From Cephalopachus bancanus (taxonomy: Eukaryota; Chordata; Mammalia; Primates; Tarsiidae), in contig JAPVLO010000056.1 in assembly GCA_027257055.1 (NCBI GenBank), positions 2,790,001 to 2,854,000 of the forward strand: a stretch of 64,000 nucleotides of DNA, in the 5' to 3' direction. Positions 1 to 11,529 of the stretch are shown piece after piece. A program made the position numbers and the translations under genes. The number at the start of each line of letters is the position of its first letter. The stretch's first letter is position 1. The notes below the pieces were generated by a model, which did no database searches, was not told the origin of the DNA, and saw nothing but the letters and a program-made list of their open reading frames with translations.

Positions 1-954
1 GCCTACAGAATGAGAAAGCATATTACAAACTATATATCTGGTAAGGGGCTAATCCCCAAAATATACCGGGAACTCAAACAATTCAATAGCAAGCAAACAA
101 CCCAACTGAATAGACATTTCTAAAAGAAGAAGATATACAAATGGCCAATAGGTATATAAAAAATGCTTAAAATCACTAATCATCAAAGAAATGGAAATCA
201 AAATCACAATGAGCTATCCCCTCACCCAACTTAGAATGACTATTATCAAAAAGACAAAAGTAATAAGCATTGGAGAAGATGTAACGAAAAAGAATCCCTT
301 ATACATTGTTGGTGGAAATCTAAATAAAACAACCATTATGGAAAATAGCATGGAGGTGCCTCAAAAAATTAGAAATAGAACTACCATATGATCCAGTAAT
401 CCCACTACTGGGTATATACCCAAAGGAAATGAAATAAATATGTTAACAAGATATCTGTACTCTCACATTTATAGCAACACGTTCACAATAGCCAAGATAT
501 AAAATCAACCTAAGTACCCATAAATAGATAAATGGTTAACGAAAATGTGGTCTATATACACAATAGACTACTATGTAGCCTTAAAAAAGAATGAAATCCT
601 GCCATTTGTGACAACATAAATGAACCTGAAGAAGATCGTGCTAAGTGAAATAAGCTAGGCACAGAAAGAAAAATGCCACATGATCTCACTCATATGTGGA
701 ATCTAAAAAGTTGATCTTATAAAAGTAGAGTATAATGGTGATTACCAGAGGCTACAGTGCTTAGCAGGGAGAAGGGACAGGAAGACTTTGGTCACAAGAT
801 ACATAATTAGTGTTATACAGAAGAAATAAATCTCAAGAAATCTATTGTACATCAGGGTGATTATAGCTAATGACAGTAAATTGTATTCTTAAAAAATGCA
901 ATGAGTGGATATTACGTGCTCTCACCAAAAAATGACAACTATGCAAGGTAATAA
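1..954 (+). mobile_element. L1 (L1MA-type) 3' part, first segment
   Basis: This is the C-terminal end of L1 ORF2 followed by an old-type 3' UTR. Conceptual reading gives the usual ORF2 tail (TTGYIPKGNE, then a region like YVALKKNEILPF), broken by several stops, so it is dead. The element enters from outside the window. It is interrupted by an antisense Alu and resumes after it. The 3' UTR phrasing around the 5-kb-type end matches the L1MA group from memory. Confidence 0.85.
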
Positions 955-955
955 T

Positions 956-964
<9 letters not shown>

Positions 965-986
<22 letters not shown>

Positions 987-1289
987 GTTTTGTTTTGTTT
1001 GAGTTGGAGTCTCACTCTATCACCCAGGCTGGGGTGCAGGGGCACACTCTCAGCCACCACAGCCTTGAACTGCTGGGTTCAGGCGATCCTTCTGCCTCAG
1101 TCTCCCAAGGAGTTGGAACTGCAGGTGTGCACTACACCCAGCTTAGTTTTTATTATTATTATTATTCATTGTAGAGACAAAGTCTCACCATGTTGCCCAG
1201 TCTGGTCATGAACCCCTGAGCTCGGGCAATCCTCTCGTCTTGGCATCCCAAAGTGCTGGGATTACAGGCTTGAGCCACAGCACCCAGCC
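965..1289 (-). mobile_element. Alu, full-length, antisense, inside an L1
   Basis: Dimeric Alu read on the minus strand. Its A-rich tail appears as a run of TTTTG units at the left edge. A 10-bp target duplication, tacatttgtt, lies at 955-964 and 1290-1299. The middle A-rich region has expanded into an ATT run. Open frames across it are Alu artefacts and not genes. Confidence 0.93.
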
Positions 1290-1299
1290 TACATTTGTT

Positions 1300-1420
1300 A
1301 ATTAGCTAGATTTAATCATTTCATTATGTATATATACTGCATAACAACATGCTGTACACAATATAAATATACAATGTTATACCTTTAAATAAATTATTAA
1401 ATTAAAATTTGAATTTTTTA
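1300..1420 (+). mobile_element. L1 (L1MA-type) 3' end, second segment
   Basis: The 3' UTR resumes after the Alu (ttaattagctagatttaatc) and runs to an A/T-rich end just before a run of nine C at 1422-1430. It belongs to the same insertion as the segment at the window start. Confidence 0.8.
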
Positions 1421-2499
1421 ACCCCCCCCCAAAAAACTTAGATTTTCTTACAAACAGAAAAGCCACAGTCACTCAACAAAATAAAGGGTTAAAAAAAACT
1501 GCACATCAGACTATTCTGTCTTCTTACATTTGTGCAAAATTAAAATGACTCCTTGCAGAATCCAATTTGGATAAGCCCATGTCAATACTACTAATACAAG
1601 CCATCACTAATGACAAGATTGATAGCTCAGGAGGGCGAGTCATTTCATGTTCACTGTGCATCATATTTAATTCGCCAAAAGGAGTTTGTGTGTATAATTA
1701 ATGCGCTTTTCTTCCTGCCTTCATTTGGAAACATGTAAAGGGTCTCTAGGGAATTCTGTAAGTTAGAAACAATTAATAAAATAAAACCACTTAATTAAAG
1801 AGAATAATTGGAGCCTATTTTACACAGAAAATGGAGGGATAAAAATCACTTTGGAAACACAGTGTACGAAAATTGTTGAGTTTTAAAAGAAAAAACCATC
1901 CGCAGACAGAACACATGTAAGTCATGATAGTGGACCAGTTTCTCAGGCCTTTTGTTCTGGGATGATGTAAATCCAACTGACTTGACATGTGTATGAAATG
2001 CATGAGTATTGGCCTTCCAATGACAAGGTTCATTCTTATGTAGGAAAACTTTATTTATTCATTATTTCAGTGCACTTTACAGCACCTTTCATATGCCTCT
2101 TATTGTGTAGGGACCCACAGGTAAAAAAACAGCCCTCTCCCACAGTCTTCCAGAAATGTTCCATGTAGTTAGAGGTAGAAAGAAGTCCATATACACACAT
2201 TAAAATGCAGAGGGATGAGTATTGTGAGGGAACAGGGGACACCACAGAGCACAGAGGGAGGGCTCCCATTTCAGGCTAGAAGAAACAAACAATGTTTTCA
2301 GATATCCTGAGTTTTCAGAGAAGACAAATGAGCGTTTAGCAGCATTGAAAGGAGAAAATGCAATTACAGATGTAACATCATATACAGAGACACAGATACA
2401 TGACTGCACATATTGCTTTGGTGAATTATATAAAACTCAGTATGAGCCAAGAAGAGAGTACATGTTTTAGAACAGAAAAAGATGAAGCTAGAAACCAGA
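1421..2499. other. No gene or assigned repeat
   Basis: AT-rich unique-looking DNA. Short open frames exist on both strands (up to 72 codons), but none shows a recognisable domain. A short poly-C run marks the left edge. Nothing else could be supported. Confidence 0.5.
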
Positions 2500-2612
2500 T
2501 GGGGAAAGAGCACAGACATGGAATCAGATAACTACTTCAGATCACATAATTATGTGACTCTGCATGTATGTAACGTCTCCAGGCTTCAATTTTCTCTTGA
2601 ATAAAAGTAGAA
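2500..2612 (+). mobile_element. MIR fragment
   Basis: It carries the MIR core order: a variant of tgtgacc, then ttcaattttctc, then a gtaaaatgg-like stretch (ataaaagtag). Diverged and partial, old tRNA-derived SINE. Confidence 0.6.
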
Positions 2613-2689
2613 TTCCAGGAACTCCCAGATGGTAGTATGATATATCATGGTTCCCAATATTTGCATCATTCCAATAAAAGGATTATTCA

Positions 2690-2990
2690 TCTTTACTTTT
2701 TGCCAGGTTCCTGCCAGTAACTCAAGGTTAGATGAAGAATATTCTCTGCCCCATTGTCAGATTTGGCCATGTGACTTACTTTGACCAGTGGACCCTGAGT
2801 AGACATAATGTACACCAAAACTGAGCAGAAAGTGTAAAGACATATGCCATTCAGTTGAGACACATATGTCATGCAGTTCTGCCCCCTGACATGAGAACCC
2901 AAGAGCCCAGATGGGGCTATTTCCAGAGCCTGGATTCCTAGAAGGAACGGACTTTTGGAACAGCGTTAAAGAGAGTGGTTTTCAACCTGC
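2690..2990. other. Ancient interspersed repeat, family not assigned
   Basis: The block with gccatgtgacttactttgac and related phrases resembles a very old LTR or MER repeat seen widely in mammals. I could not name the family. No coding content was recognised here or in the following DNA up to the MIR at 3340. Confidence 0.3.
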
Positions 2991-3339
2991 AGAACTACTG
3001 AAATTCTGGGGTAGCTTGTTACTACCACCGATCATCAATACATCAAAAGATCACCGATACATAGATAAATGAATAGCATTTAAAAAGAAGACAAACCAGT
3101 ACTGATACAACAATTTTAAAAAATCATGATAAGTGTATGCATAGGATATATTAAAGATTCAGTAGCATATGTAAAGACATTTATCCCAAGTTTGGCATTT
3201 AATCAATGTTTTATTTCTTTACCCTGGACCTTCCAGTAAGAGGCAAAAGTCTTAGAATTAAACAATTACAAATATGGACATGCCAAAGCATGCAAATATT
3301 AATTTGTTCCATATTATACGCCTGCCACCAGATTTAATT

Positions 3340-3545
3340 GGACGTAGTCCAGTCTGGCTTTCATGCTTACTTTGGGAAAGTTCTTAACCTATTTGAACTT
3401 CAATGTTCTCATCTGTAAATGGACAAAGCAATACTATCTATTTTAGCAGTTCTGATAGATTGGTTAAGCCAGGTGAAGTCTTTAAAAGAGAGGGTAATAT
3501 GCAACATGGGCTCAATAAATGTGAACCATTGTTAGTATTTATTTA
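3340..3545 (+). mobile_element. MIR, nearly full core
   Basis: Sense MIR with ttctcatctgtaaatgg, then a diverged middle, then ctcaataaatgtgaaccatt at the 3' end. Old, no target duplication visible. Confidence 0.75.
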
Positions 3546-3680
3546 CATTGTTATTCAATAATTATAAACTTATTGCAATTTACATAGGAGGATTACTTCT
3601 ATACCTTCTCAGTGCCACCAACTATACAACACCAAGGTTTAAAGTGTTTAAGTATAAACTGATCAACCACTGCGATTATT

Positions 3681-4003
3681 TTAATGTGTGCACCCCCCCT
3701 AAAATTCATATGCTGAAACCTAATAACCCATGTGATGACATTAGGGAGGTGGGACCTTTGGGAGTAATTAGGTCATGAGGGCTGAGCCCTAGTGAGTGAT
3801 ATCAGTCGCCTTATAAAAGAAACCTTAGAGAGCTGCCTTGCCCCTTCCACCACGTGAGGACACAACTTGAAGGCACTATCTATGAACCAGATAGTGGGTT
3901 CTCACCAGATACCAAATATGCACACGCATTGATCTTGGATTTAAGCTGTTTATAAGCTACTCAGTTTATGGTATTTTGACACAGTAGCCTGAGTAGACCA
4001 AAA
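3681..4003 (+). mobile_element. Solo MaLR-type LTR (ERVL-MaLR)
   Basis: It runs in the typical order of a mammalian MaLR LTR: aattcatatgctgaaacc, then gtgggacctttgggagtaat, then ccttataaaagaaacc, then ccttccaccacgtgaggaca, then gatcttgga, then a tail ending near gagtagacca. About 35 bases that should lie between gatcttgga and gtttataag, including the LTR polyadenylation signal, are missing. No internal retroviral sequence flanks it, so it is a solo LTR. The subfamily (MST or MLT1) was not resolved. Confidence 0.8.
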
Positions 4004-4474
4004 TGCCCACCCAAAATATACACACATAAGCACACAAACACACACATGCACACACTATACATAGTAAATACTTTATCCTTTACAGTGTTTCTGTCACCAT
4101 TTTTGAATAATTAATAGGCAAAATTGTTTTTAATTCCTTTGAAAACTTTCAGAGAAAAGACATAATAATGAATTTGGACAAAGTACAGTACAACTCACAA
4201 CATAGGTTCCTACTTTTTGTTTCTTAGGTGAATTCTTTACAATGAATTTCCATTATAATTTCATACCTCCAAAATATTTGGTCAGATCATTTAAAAGTGA
4301 CTAGTCAGAGCCTTTAAAAGTTTATTCATTCATAAGGAAAATGGATCTATTTCTTTGTCTTTAAATGGTTGGTTGCATCGGTGTGTTGTCTTGGTGACTT
4401 TAACATCTAAGTCAGTGGTTTTTAAACTTCTGAAACTTCCTTTCATAGTGACAGAAACCAGACAAATGCATGTC
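4004..4474. other. No gene; short CA-rich patch
   Basis: A short imperfect CA tract at about 4019-4052 follows the LTR. The rest is AT-rich sequence with no assigned repeat, up to the L1 target duplication. Confidence 0.5.
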
Positions 4475-4489
4475 AAGAATTCACAATTC

Positions 4490-4741
4490 ACAGCCAACAT
4501 TATGCTTAATGTGCAGCAGTTGAAAGCGTTCCTCCTACGAACTGGAACAAGACACGGATGCCTACTCTCACCTCTCCTGCTTAACATAGTACCAGAAGTC
4601 CTAGTCAGAGCAATCAGGCAGAAGAAAATCAGGAGTATCCAAATAGAAAAAGAGGAAGTTAAATTATCCCTCCTTGCAGATGAAATTATTCTATACCTTG
4701 AAAATCCTAGAAAACCTGTTAAAAAAAACTCCTCACACTAA
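4490..4741 (+). pseudogene. L1 ORF2 reverse transcriptase fragment
   Basis: This open stretch encodes the L1 reverse transcriptase core: [25 protein letters not shown] and a [16 protein letters not shown] stretch. The catalytic F-A-D-D box reads LADE, so the second metal-binding aspartate is lost. The 84 codons end at a stop. Upstream of about 4490 the open frame continues into non-L1 sequence and has no meaning as protein. Confidence 0.85.
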
Positions 4742-5309
4742 TAAACTACTTCAGTAAAGTCTTGGTCTACAAAAAAAATGGGCAAAAAACAGTGGTATTT
4801 CTATACACCAACAAGCATGCTGGGAACCAAGTAAAAAACACAGTCCCGTTCACAAAAAATAAAATAAAATGAAATAACTTACCATCCATCTAACAAAATG
4901 GTGAAAGCCCTTTACAATGAGAACTACAAACACTGCTCATAAAAATCGAAGATGACACAAACAAATGGAAGAGCATCCCATGCTCATGGATTGGAAGAAT
5001 CAATATTGTCAAGATGTCCATCTTACCCAAGGCAATCTACAGATTCAATGCAATCCCTATCAAACTACTAGCATCATTTTTCACAGACCTAGAAAAGACA
5101 ATACAGAATTTCACATCGAAGCAGAAAAAAGTCCAAATAGCAAAAGCGCTCCACAGCAAAAAGAACAAGGCTGAAAGCATTACATTTTCAATCTCAAACT
5201 TTACTACAAGTCTACAGTATCTAAGGCAGCATGGTACTTGCACAAAAATACACATATAGACCAATGTAACAGGACCAGAAATAAAACCAGAGAGCTTCAA
5301 GCAACTCAT

Positions 5310-5686
5310 TTTTTTTTAACTTTTAAATTTTTTATTTTAAAGATGTAAGGTACAATTAAGGGTTAGGTATACAAATGTTCATTATGCAGATGCCCTTGTT
5401 GATGAAGTGTGCCCCTCCCTCCCCCGGCAGTTTCCCTCAACTGCCAATCCCACCCCCCCTCCTCTGGCAGTTTTCCACTACTGCCAATCCCTTTCTTATA
5501 GTATTATGATAATTGTTCCAGGTCCACTGATAAGTGAGAGCATATGGTACTCTTTTCTTTGTTTCTGTGATAGATCACTGAGTATGATAGACTCTAAATC
5601 CATCCAAGTTGCTGCCCATCGAAGCTGAACTGGATTAAAAAATGTAGTACATATACACAATGGAATATTATGCAGCCATAAAGAAC
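5310..5686 (-). mobile_element. Young L1 3' end with 5' inversion (twin priming)
   Basis: Two pieces of one L1 lie head to head. The 3' UTR and extreme ORF2 end are on the minus strand, with the poly-A seen as T at 5310-5317. An upstream ORF2 piece (tggaatattatgcagccata) is on the plus strand at about 5611-5685. They meet at gctgc (5611-5615), which fits both segments as microhomology. An 8-bp duplication, caactcat, at 5302-5309 and 5687-5694 brackets the whole insert, and host L1 sequence continues across it. The 3' UTR carries a duplicated ggcagttt...ctgcca block. Confidence 0.9.
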
Positions 5687-5945
5687 CAACTCATCTTTGA
5701 CAAAGCCAACAAAAACCATATTTAGCAAATGGTGCTGGAAAAACTAGCTAACCACATGCAGAAAAATGAAACTGGACCTCTACCTATCACCAAATACAAA
5801 AATCAATTCAAGATTGATCAAGGACTTAAATGTGAATCCTCAAACTATAAGAATCTTGGAAGAAAACTTAAGGGACACTCCCTGAACTTATGGTCAAGTC
5901 CTCAAAAGCAAATGCACCAAAAGCTAAGATTAAAAGGTAGGACCT

Positions 5946-6229
5946 AGCCAGTGGCTCAGCCTGTAATCCCGTGCCTTGGGAGGCTGAGGTGAGTGAATTG
6001 CCTGAGCCCACGGGTTCAAGACCCACCTGAGCAACTTGGTGAGACCTCATCTCTACAACAAATGAAAAAATTAGCCGGGCGTGGTAGTGCACACCTGTAG
6101 TTCCAGCTACTTGGAAAGCCGAGATGGAAGGATTGCCGGAGCCCAGCAGATTGAGGCTGTGGTGGCCGGGAGTGGCCACTGCACTCCAGTCTGGGCGACA
6201 GAGTGAGACTCCAACTCAAAAAAAAAAAA
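5946..6229 (+). mobile_element. Alu, sense, inside the L1
   Basis: Full dimeric Alu of the window's main lineage (ggctcagcctgtaatccc, ending gactccaactc plus A run). Its target duplication, gtaggacct, lies at 5937-5945 and 6230-6238. The first few bases of the Alu are diverged. Confidence 0.92.
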
Positions 6230-7394
6230 GTAGGACCTTGTCAAGCTAAAAAGTTTTTGCACAGCAAAGTAAACCATCAAGAGACTAAAGACACAACCCT
6301 CAGAATGGGAAAAAAACATTTGTAAGCCATACATCTGACAAAGGCCTAACATCCAGGATCTGCAGGAAATTCAAACAAATTGACAGGAAATAAATAACCC
6401 CATTAAAAAGTGGGCAAAGGACATGAACAGATACTTTTCAAAGGAAGACATCCAAGTAACCAACAAACATGTGAAAAAATGCTTGCTACACTAATAATCA
6501 GAAAAATGCAAATCAAAACTACAATGAGATACCACCTCACATAGGTCAGGATGGCTATCATTAAAAAGTAAAAAAACAACAGATATTGGCAAGACTGGAG
6601 AAAAGGGAATGCTTCTACACTACCTTTTTTGGAAGTAGTGTGGCCTTTTCTCAAAGAACTAAAAGTTGAGATACTATATGATCTAGCAATTCCACATCTG
6701 GGAATACACCCAGGGGAGCATAAGTTGCTCTGCCAAAAAAGACGACTGCACATATATGTTCACTGTAGCACTACACATAATAGCAAAAACATGGGATCAA
6801 CCTAGATGTGATTTAAAAAATGTGATACATATACATGTTAGAATACTACACAGCCATGAAGAACGAAATCATACTCTTTGCAGCAGTATGAATGCAGCTG
6901 GAGAACATCATTTCAAGAGAACTAACACAGAAACGAAAAACTGCATGCTCTCACTCATAAGCGGGCTCTAAACATTGGGCATGCAAGTACAAATGCAGGA
7001 ACAACTGACGCTGGGCAATACTAGCGGGGGACGGAGTGGAAGTGGCGATAAAAGGCACACAACCACCACTGAGTACCATTCCACCACCAAGGGAAAAGAG
7101 GGCTCGCTAGAAGCCCAAACCTCACCTGCATGCAATTTACTTATGTAGCACATCCTCCCATGTACCTTATAAAATAAAAATTAATAATAATAATGCTAAT
7201 AAAAAGAATTCAGAGTCCAAGCTGTATTCTCCTCTGCAGTTCCACAGCTGAGAGATAATGTAATGTCTAGGCTTCTGGAAAAAGAGGCATGTGGGTGGGG
7301 GACACTATGCCATAGAATAGTGCCCAATTGCACAGCATGAGGAAGAGGCTTGAACAAATCTCTCCCAGAACAAGTTTTCAAATCCCCTGCTACA

Positions 7395-7850
7395 TGGGGA
7401 TCAGGAAGGCCTTGGTTTCCTGTAAAATGGAAATAATAGTTCTTACCTCACAGTGCTGTTAGAAAGACTAAATGAGGTGATCTATCGAAAGTGTTTGGCA
7501 CAGTGCCTGGCACATTTTAAGCTTTTTTTTTTTTTGGTCAGCGTCTCACTCTGTCGCCCAGGCTGGAGTGCAGTGGCTCACTCATGGCCACCCTAGTGTC
7601 AACCTGCTGAGCTCAGGCATACCTTCCACCTCAGCATTCCAAGTAGCTGGAACTACAGGCACGTGCTACCACACCTGGCTAATTTTTGATAAATTGTAGA
7701 GACGAAGTCTCACCAAGTCGTCCAGGCTGGTCTCGAACCCCTGGGCTCAGGCAATCTTCTTGTCTCGGCCTCCCGAAGTGCTGGCATTACAGGCTTGAGC
7801 CACCGCACAGGGCCTATTTTAAGCTCTTAAAAAATATTAGCTCCCTCCCT
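7395..7850 (+). mobile_element. MIR split by an Alu
   Basis: The left piece reads gtaaaatggaaataatagtt, then cagtgcctggcacat, a well-kept MIR 3' half. An Alu interrupts it at 7524-7815. The right piece (cttaaaaaatatta) is short and weak. Confidence 0.75.
7524..7815 (-). mobile_element. Alu, antisense, inside a MIR
   Basis: Complete dimer on the minus strand, starting with a T run and ending ccgcacagggcc. The target duplication attttaagct lies at 7514-7523 and 7816-7825. Confidence 0.93.
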
Positions 7851-8614
7851 CATTGTAGGACTCAGGAATCTGACACCCAGAAAGGCGAGTGACGTGTCCA
7901 AGGTTGTACAGCTAGGCATGGGGGGACTGGGGAGGTGAAGTGCTGAGGGGCTTCATGGAGAGAGCTTACAAGGGAGCCAAGCGCTGTAGTTTGCAAACCA
8001 GGACATCTAGAAATAAGAAGTGCTAAAATCAGCTGATATTTGTTTGGGGTTCAGCTGTTCCACTGCACCAGCTGCTCAGAACTTTCAGACGCGATCTAGC
8101 ACAGCACAGAATCACCCCATCCTATATTCATTCCATCAGCCTCAAATCTAATTTCAGTCGTAGAGGTTTTTTTTTTTTAAAGGGACCTAAAATTGAATAT
8201 CCATTCCTATTTATAGTAAAGGGATATTTCCTAAGAAAGTGCCTTGTAAGGATTCAGATTTCTTTCCTCAGCAGTTTTCCCCCTTGGCCATTTTGGGTCT
8301 ATTTTGATTTCTTCCCTGGTGGAAATATGTCTCAGAGGCTCTCACTGCTAAAAGGGTAGAAGCTTATCGACAGGTTCGTGGCCATGGGGTATGCCCAGGG
8401 CTGACATTAATGGGACAGGGCCCAAGAGAAGCCAACACTGCCCAAACTTTGGGGATGGGAAGAAAATGTTCTTAACAGCAAATGTCAAGCATACTTCTAG
8501 GGGAGTAATGAAATGAAAATTCTAAAATTACTATATTGATAACATGGGGAATTACTTAAAATTAAAAGGCAAACTGTCATACATGTGATCTAGTCACAGA
8601 GATGAGACAAGAGA
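7851..8614. other. No gene; weak antisense MIR trace
   Basis: A faint antisense MIR core (aggttgtacagctaggca) sits near 7890-7920. The remainder has no assigned repeat and no supported reading frame. Confidence 0.4.
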
Positions 8615-8720
8615 CTTGGGTTACAGGTCACATACTGCCAATTACTAGCTGTGAATCACCTCAGGATCACCCTGCTTGGCACCCAGGCAGAGGCAAGTTA
8701 TCAGACTCGATAATCTACCA
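8615..8720 (+). mobile_element. MIR fragment
   Basis: The stretch around cttgggttacaggtcacata and attactagctgtgaatcacc matches the MIR 5' and core region in sense orientation. Diverged. Confidence 0.5.
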
Positions 8721-8779
8721 AGACATTTTCAGCTTATGAATATAAACTAAAAATTATATTCAGCTTATATATAATAAGG

Positions 8780-9305
8780 GATAGGAGACTATAAGAATGT
8801 ATTTCATAATAGCAAAAAACTGGAAACTAAGTCAAATGTCCCCTATCACTGGATCACAAAATAAAGAGATATTCTTAGAAAGGAATACTAGACATGAGTG
8901 AAAATTAATGAACTATATTGGCACACATCAATATCAAGAAATCTTGAAACTATAATGAGAATCAAAGTCACAGGAAGAATTTATTAGGTGATTCCATTTA
9001 TATAAAGTTCAAAAGCAGTCTAAATAAAATGAAATAATAAACTGAATAGGGAGACATATGGAAAGACCTCGAGGAAATGATTAACACAAAATTCAGACTA
9101 GAAAGTACTTCAGAAGGAGCAAGTGGGACTTTACCGAGGGCACTTAGGAGGCTTCTGGAGACTCGTGACATTTTATTTCTTGGCCTGAGGAGTGGGCACC
9201 TGGGTCTCTATTATTATGGTTCATTAAATCATCCACATATGTTGTCATAGACTCTTCTATATGTAATTCTGTAATTCACAATTAAAAGGTTATACCAGGA
9301 AAAAT
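8780..9305 (+). mobile_element. Old L1 (L1M-type) 3' end
   Basis: The block passes through tatttcataatagcaaaaaa, a diverged ORF2 tail, then a 3' UTR ending in tctgtaattcacaattaaaa. This is the usual order for an old L1M 3' end. Stops are frequent in all frames. Confidence 0.7.
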
Positions 9306-10324
9306 GAAGAGTCTAAAGAGTCCAAAAATTTTAAAAAGGACTACTATATTCCAACCAAATACATAATACACCATTACACCCCAAAACAGCTTGAAGACAC
9401 AGCTAAGAATATCTGCAGCTTCCCAATGAGGAAACAGTGGTTCTGAGAAGTTCAATAAAGTGGAGAGGCCACATCCAGGTTAGGTCTCCTTGACTGCAAA
9501 TCCACGTGCTCCATCAAACTAGGGTTTTGATAGACAGAGCAAGCATAAATATCCACCCCACACTAGAGAAGGAAAGAGTCTCAGAGAGATGCTGTGTCAT
9601 GCTGGAGGTTGCCCAGGAATACATAAAGACAGAAGTAAACAATCTGACCCTAATGTCCAGGCTCCTCCCAGCATGCCTTGCTAAATCCTGTGGGCTTTAG
9701 GCAAGAAGAAACTGGCAATTACATGCTAGTTTCAAAAGCAAGGAAATATACTAAGCCTCTCCAATCGATCCCCTTTTCAGCCTCCTTGGGTGAGGTCAGG
9801 AACTTCATATCCTGATACATGCAGCAGTAGAAAGGTGGGCAAAAAGTTAGAATTGTTCAAATGGGTGGTCAGAATATACCTTTCATGTCCAAATGTGTCC
9901 TACTCTTTGCAGGTCCAGCTCTCTCCAAGGACAGTACATGCAAATACGTGCAAATATGTTCATACTTTCCTCCTCCAAGGCCAAAATAGCAAAATGGCAT
10001 TACTCAGAATTCTCATAGCTCTGGATTTTCCCATTTAAATCTTGCTATTGTCTTTCCCATTTATGAGTTTCTTTCTAATCTCAGGAAATTTCAACCCACA
10101 CATAAGCTACAAATACACTTCCTTCCATTTTTGTTCCTTACTCTTAATTAGGTAGTAAAATGCAACCCACCTACGTGAACAAGATGAGTAAAAGGAAATA
10201 ATATCTAAATGCATTTTTTACTTTCTGCATAAAGATTTGTAAGCACAGAATCAGTAAGTCCCCTGGAGCAAACCATGCAGTGCTTCCCCCTGGAGATGAA
10301 GGGCTTGGCTAAGTTTGCATCAAT
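9306..10324. other. No gene; weak MIR-like sequence
   Basis: A weak antisense MIR-like patch lies near 9420-9480. The remaining sequence, including open frames of 64 and 82 codons, shows no domain I recognise. Confidence 0.4.
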
Positions 10325-10425
10325 CACTGAATGTCAGAGCTGAAAGGGACACCAGAAATCCACCCCATTACCTAGCACAGTGTTCGGGACATGGCAGAGG
10401 CTTACTAAATGTTTGAAAAGTAAAT
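10325..10425 (+). mobile_element. L2 or MIR3 3' end fragment
   Basis: The run cctagcacagtgttcgggac followed by a gcttactaaatgtttga tail is the standard 3' end shared by L2 and MIR3. Too short to tell the two apart. Confidence 0.5.
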
Positions 10426-10429
10426 AATA

Positions 10430-10698
10430 ATGCACATTTACAGCAACTAATACATGTAGTAAAAACTTATCACACGTCAGATGTTAGTCTAAGCATTATA
10501 CTTATATAAGTTAACACATTTAATTTATACAATAGTCTCAAAAGGTTGGCACTGTTATTACCCTGACCTCAAAGACAAGAAAACTGAGGCTCAGAATGAT
10601 TAAGGAATTGCCCAACATCACACAACCAGCAAGTGACAGAGCTGGGATATAGGCAGTCAGCTGCAGAGTCTGTGCTCTTAACACCCATGCTGTTCTGA
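10430..10698 (-). mobile_element. MIR, nearly full-length, antisense
   Basis: Well-preserved antisense MIR: aagaaaactgaggctcagaa, then attgcccaacatcacac, then aagtgacagagctgggat, then tgtgctcttaacacccatgc at its tRNA-derived end. One of the best MIR copies in the window. Confidence 0.85.
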
Positions 10699-10899
10699 AC
10701 ATCTCTTAGCAGAGGCGGGAAGAGTAAAGACCAGGAATGTAAAATGATTATATAAAAGTCACACAACATGGTGCTCTGGACAAAAAGCAAGAGCTTTTAT
10801 GTCTGAAAGACAGTTGAATCAGAGGTAGGTGTCTTATTTACTTTTGGACATAACTAACACATTTCCAGAGTCTTACTAGAGATTGGTACCAGTGATTCA

Positions 10900-11030
10900 A
10901 AGATTGAAGGACTGGTATGAGCCCTAGAGTTGCATGTTTCCATTTCCTTCTCTGTGAAATGAAGACAGTACATAACATCTACCTCATCAGACCGCAATGA
11001 GAATCAAATAAATAAAAGAGAAAATGCTCC
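10900..11030 (+). mobile_element. MIR fragment
   Basis: The core reads ccttctctgtgaaatgaaga followed by acctcatcagaccgcaatga, a sense MIR middle segment. Ends are diffuse. Confidence 0.6.
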
Positions 11031-11324
11031 CCAAATGGCAGCTACCAAAAGAAATCATGTATGTTTAAATTTATCCATACATTTGCCATCCCACTGAATA
11101 TGGGTAAACTTACCAAAGAGGCATTTCTACTTCTCCCTTCCAAGAACTAGCAAAAGGCTTATGTTGGAAACAAACTAAAAAAAAATAAAATAAAATGATC
11201 ACAAATCAAGGTCGAGGGTGAGTGGGGACTGAAATGATGTAGCTCAGGATTCTAGATAAGTACCAATTCCATCCATCCCATTGCAGTGCCAGAAAATGCC
11301 TCAAAGAATTAACTCAAATCAAGG

Positions 11325-11525
11325 GGCCAGGCAGTAGTGCTTAATGGTTAGAGCTGAAATGTTGGAGCCAGAGAGACAGATTCAGGGTTGTGTACTGTCT
11401 TCTTCACTGGCCAGCAACACGTCAGGTTACCTCTCCAGACCTGGGTCCTCATCATTCCTGATAGGGAGGCTGTGAGGATTCATCATGAGGGCTTGTACAC
11501 AGCAAGCGTGTAATCTCTACCAATG
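11325..11525 (+). mobile_element. MIR, nearly full-length
   Basis: It begins in the tRNA-derived head (gcagtagtgcttaatggtta), passes ggttacctctccagacctgg and ends with gtacacagcaagcgtgtaat. Sense orientation, all regions in order. Confidence 0.8.
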
Positions 11526-11529
11526 AGAG

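Larger units (their letters stand above)
4484..7203 (+). mobile_element. 5'-truncated L1, carrying two later insertions
   Basis: The element starts inside ORF2 and runs through a primate L1 3' UTR to an A-rich end (ataaaaattaataataataa). A 9-bp target duplication, aagaattca, lies at 4475-4483 and 7204-7212 and fixes both edges. A younger L1 (5310-5686) and an Alu (5946-6229) were inserted later, each with its own target duplication. Net L1 length is about 2 kb. The reading frame is interrupted throughout. Confidence 0.9.

Noticed and set aside
4355..4741. 128-codon frame as a possible reverse transcriptase gene
   Set aside because: Only the last two thirds is L1, the catalytic FADD box reads LADE, and the element is 5' truncated. 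It is an L1 relic.
11325..11345. tRNA-like A-box sequences in several MIRs and Alus
   Set aside because: They are the tRNA- or 7SL-derived promoters of SINEs. No cloverleaf with a complete acceptor stem could be drawn, so no tRNA gene is called.
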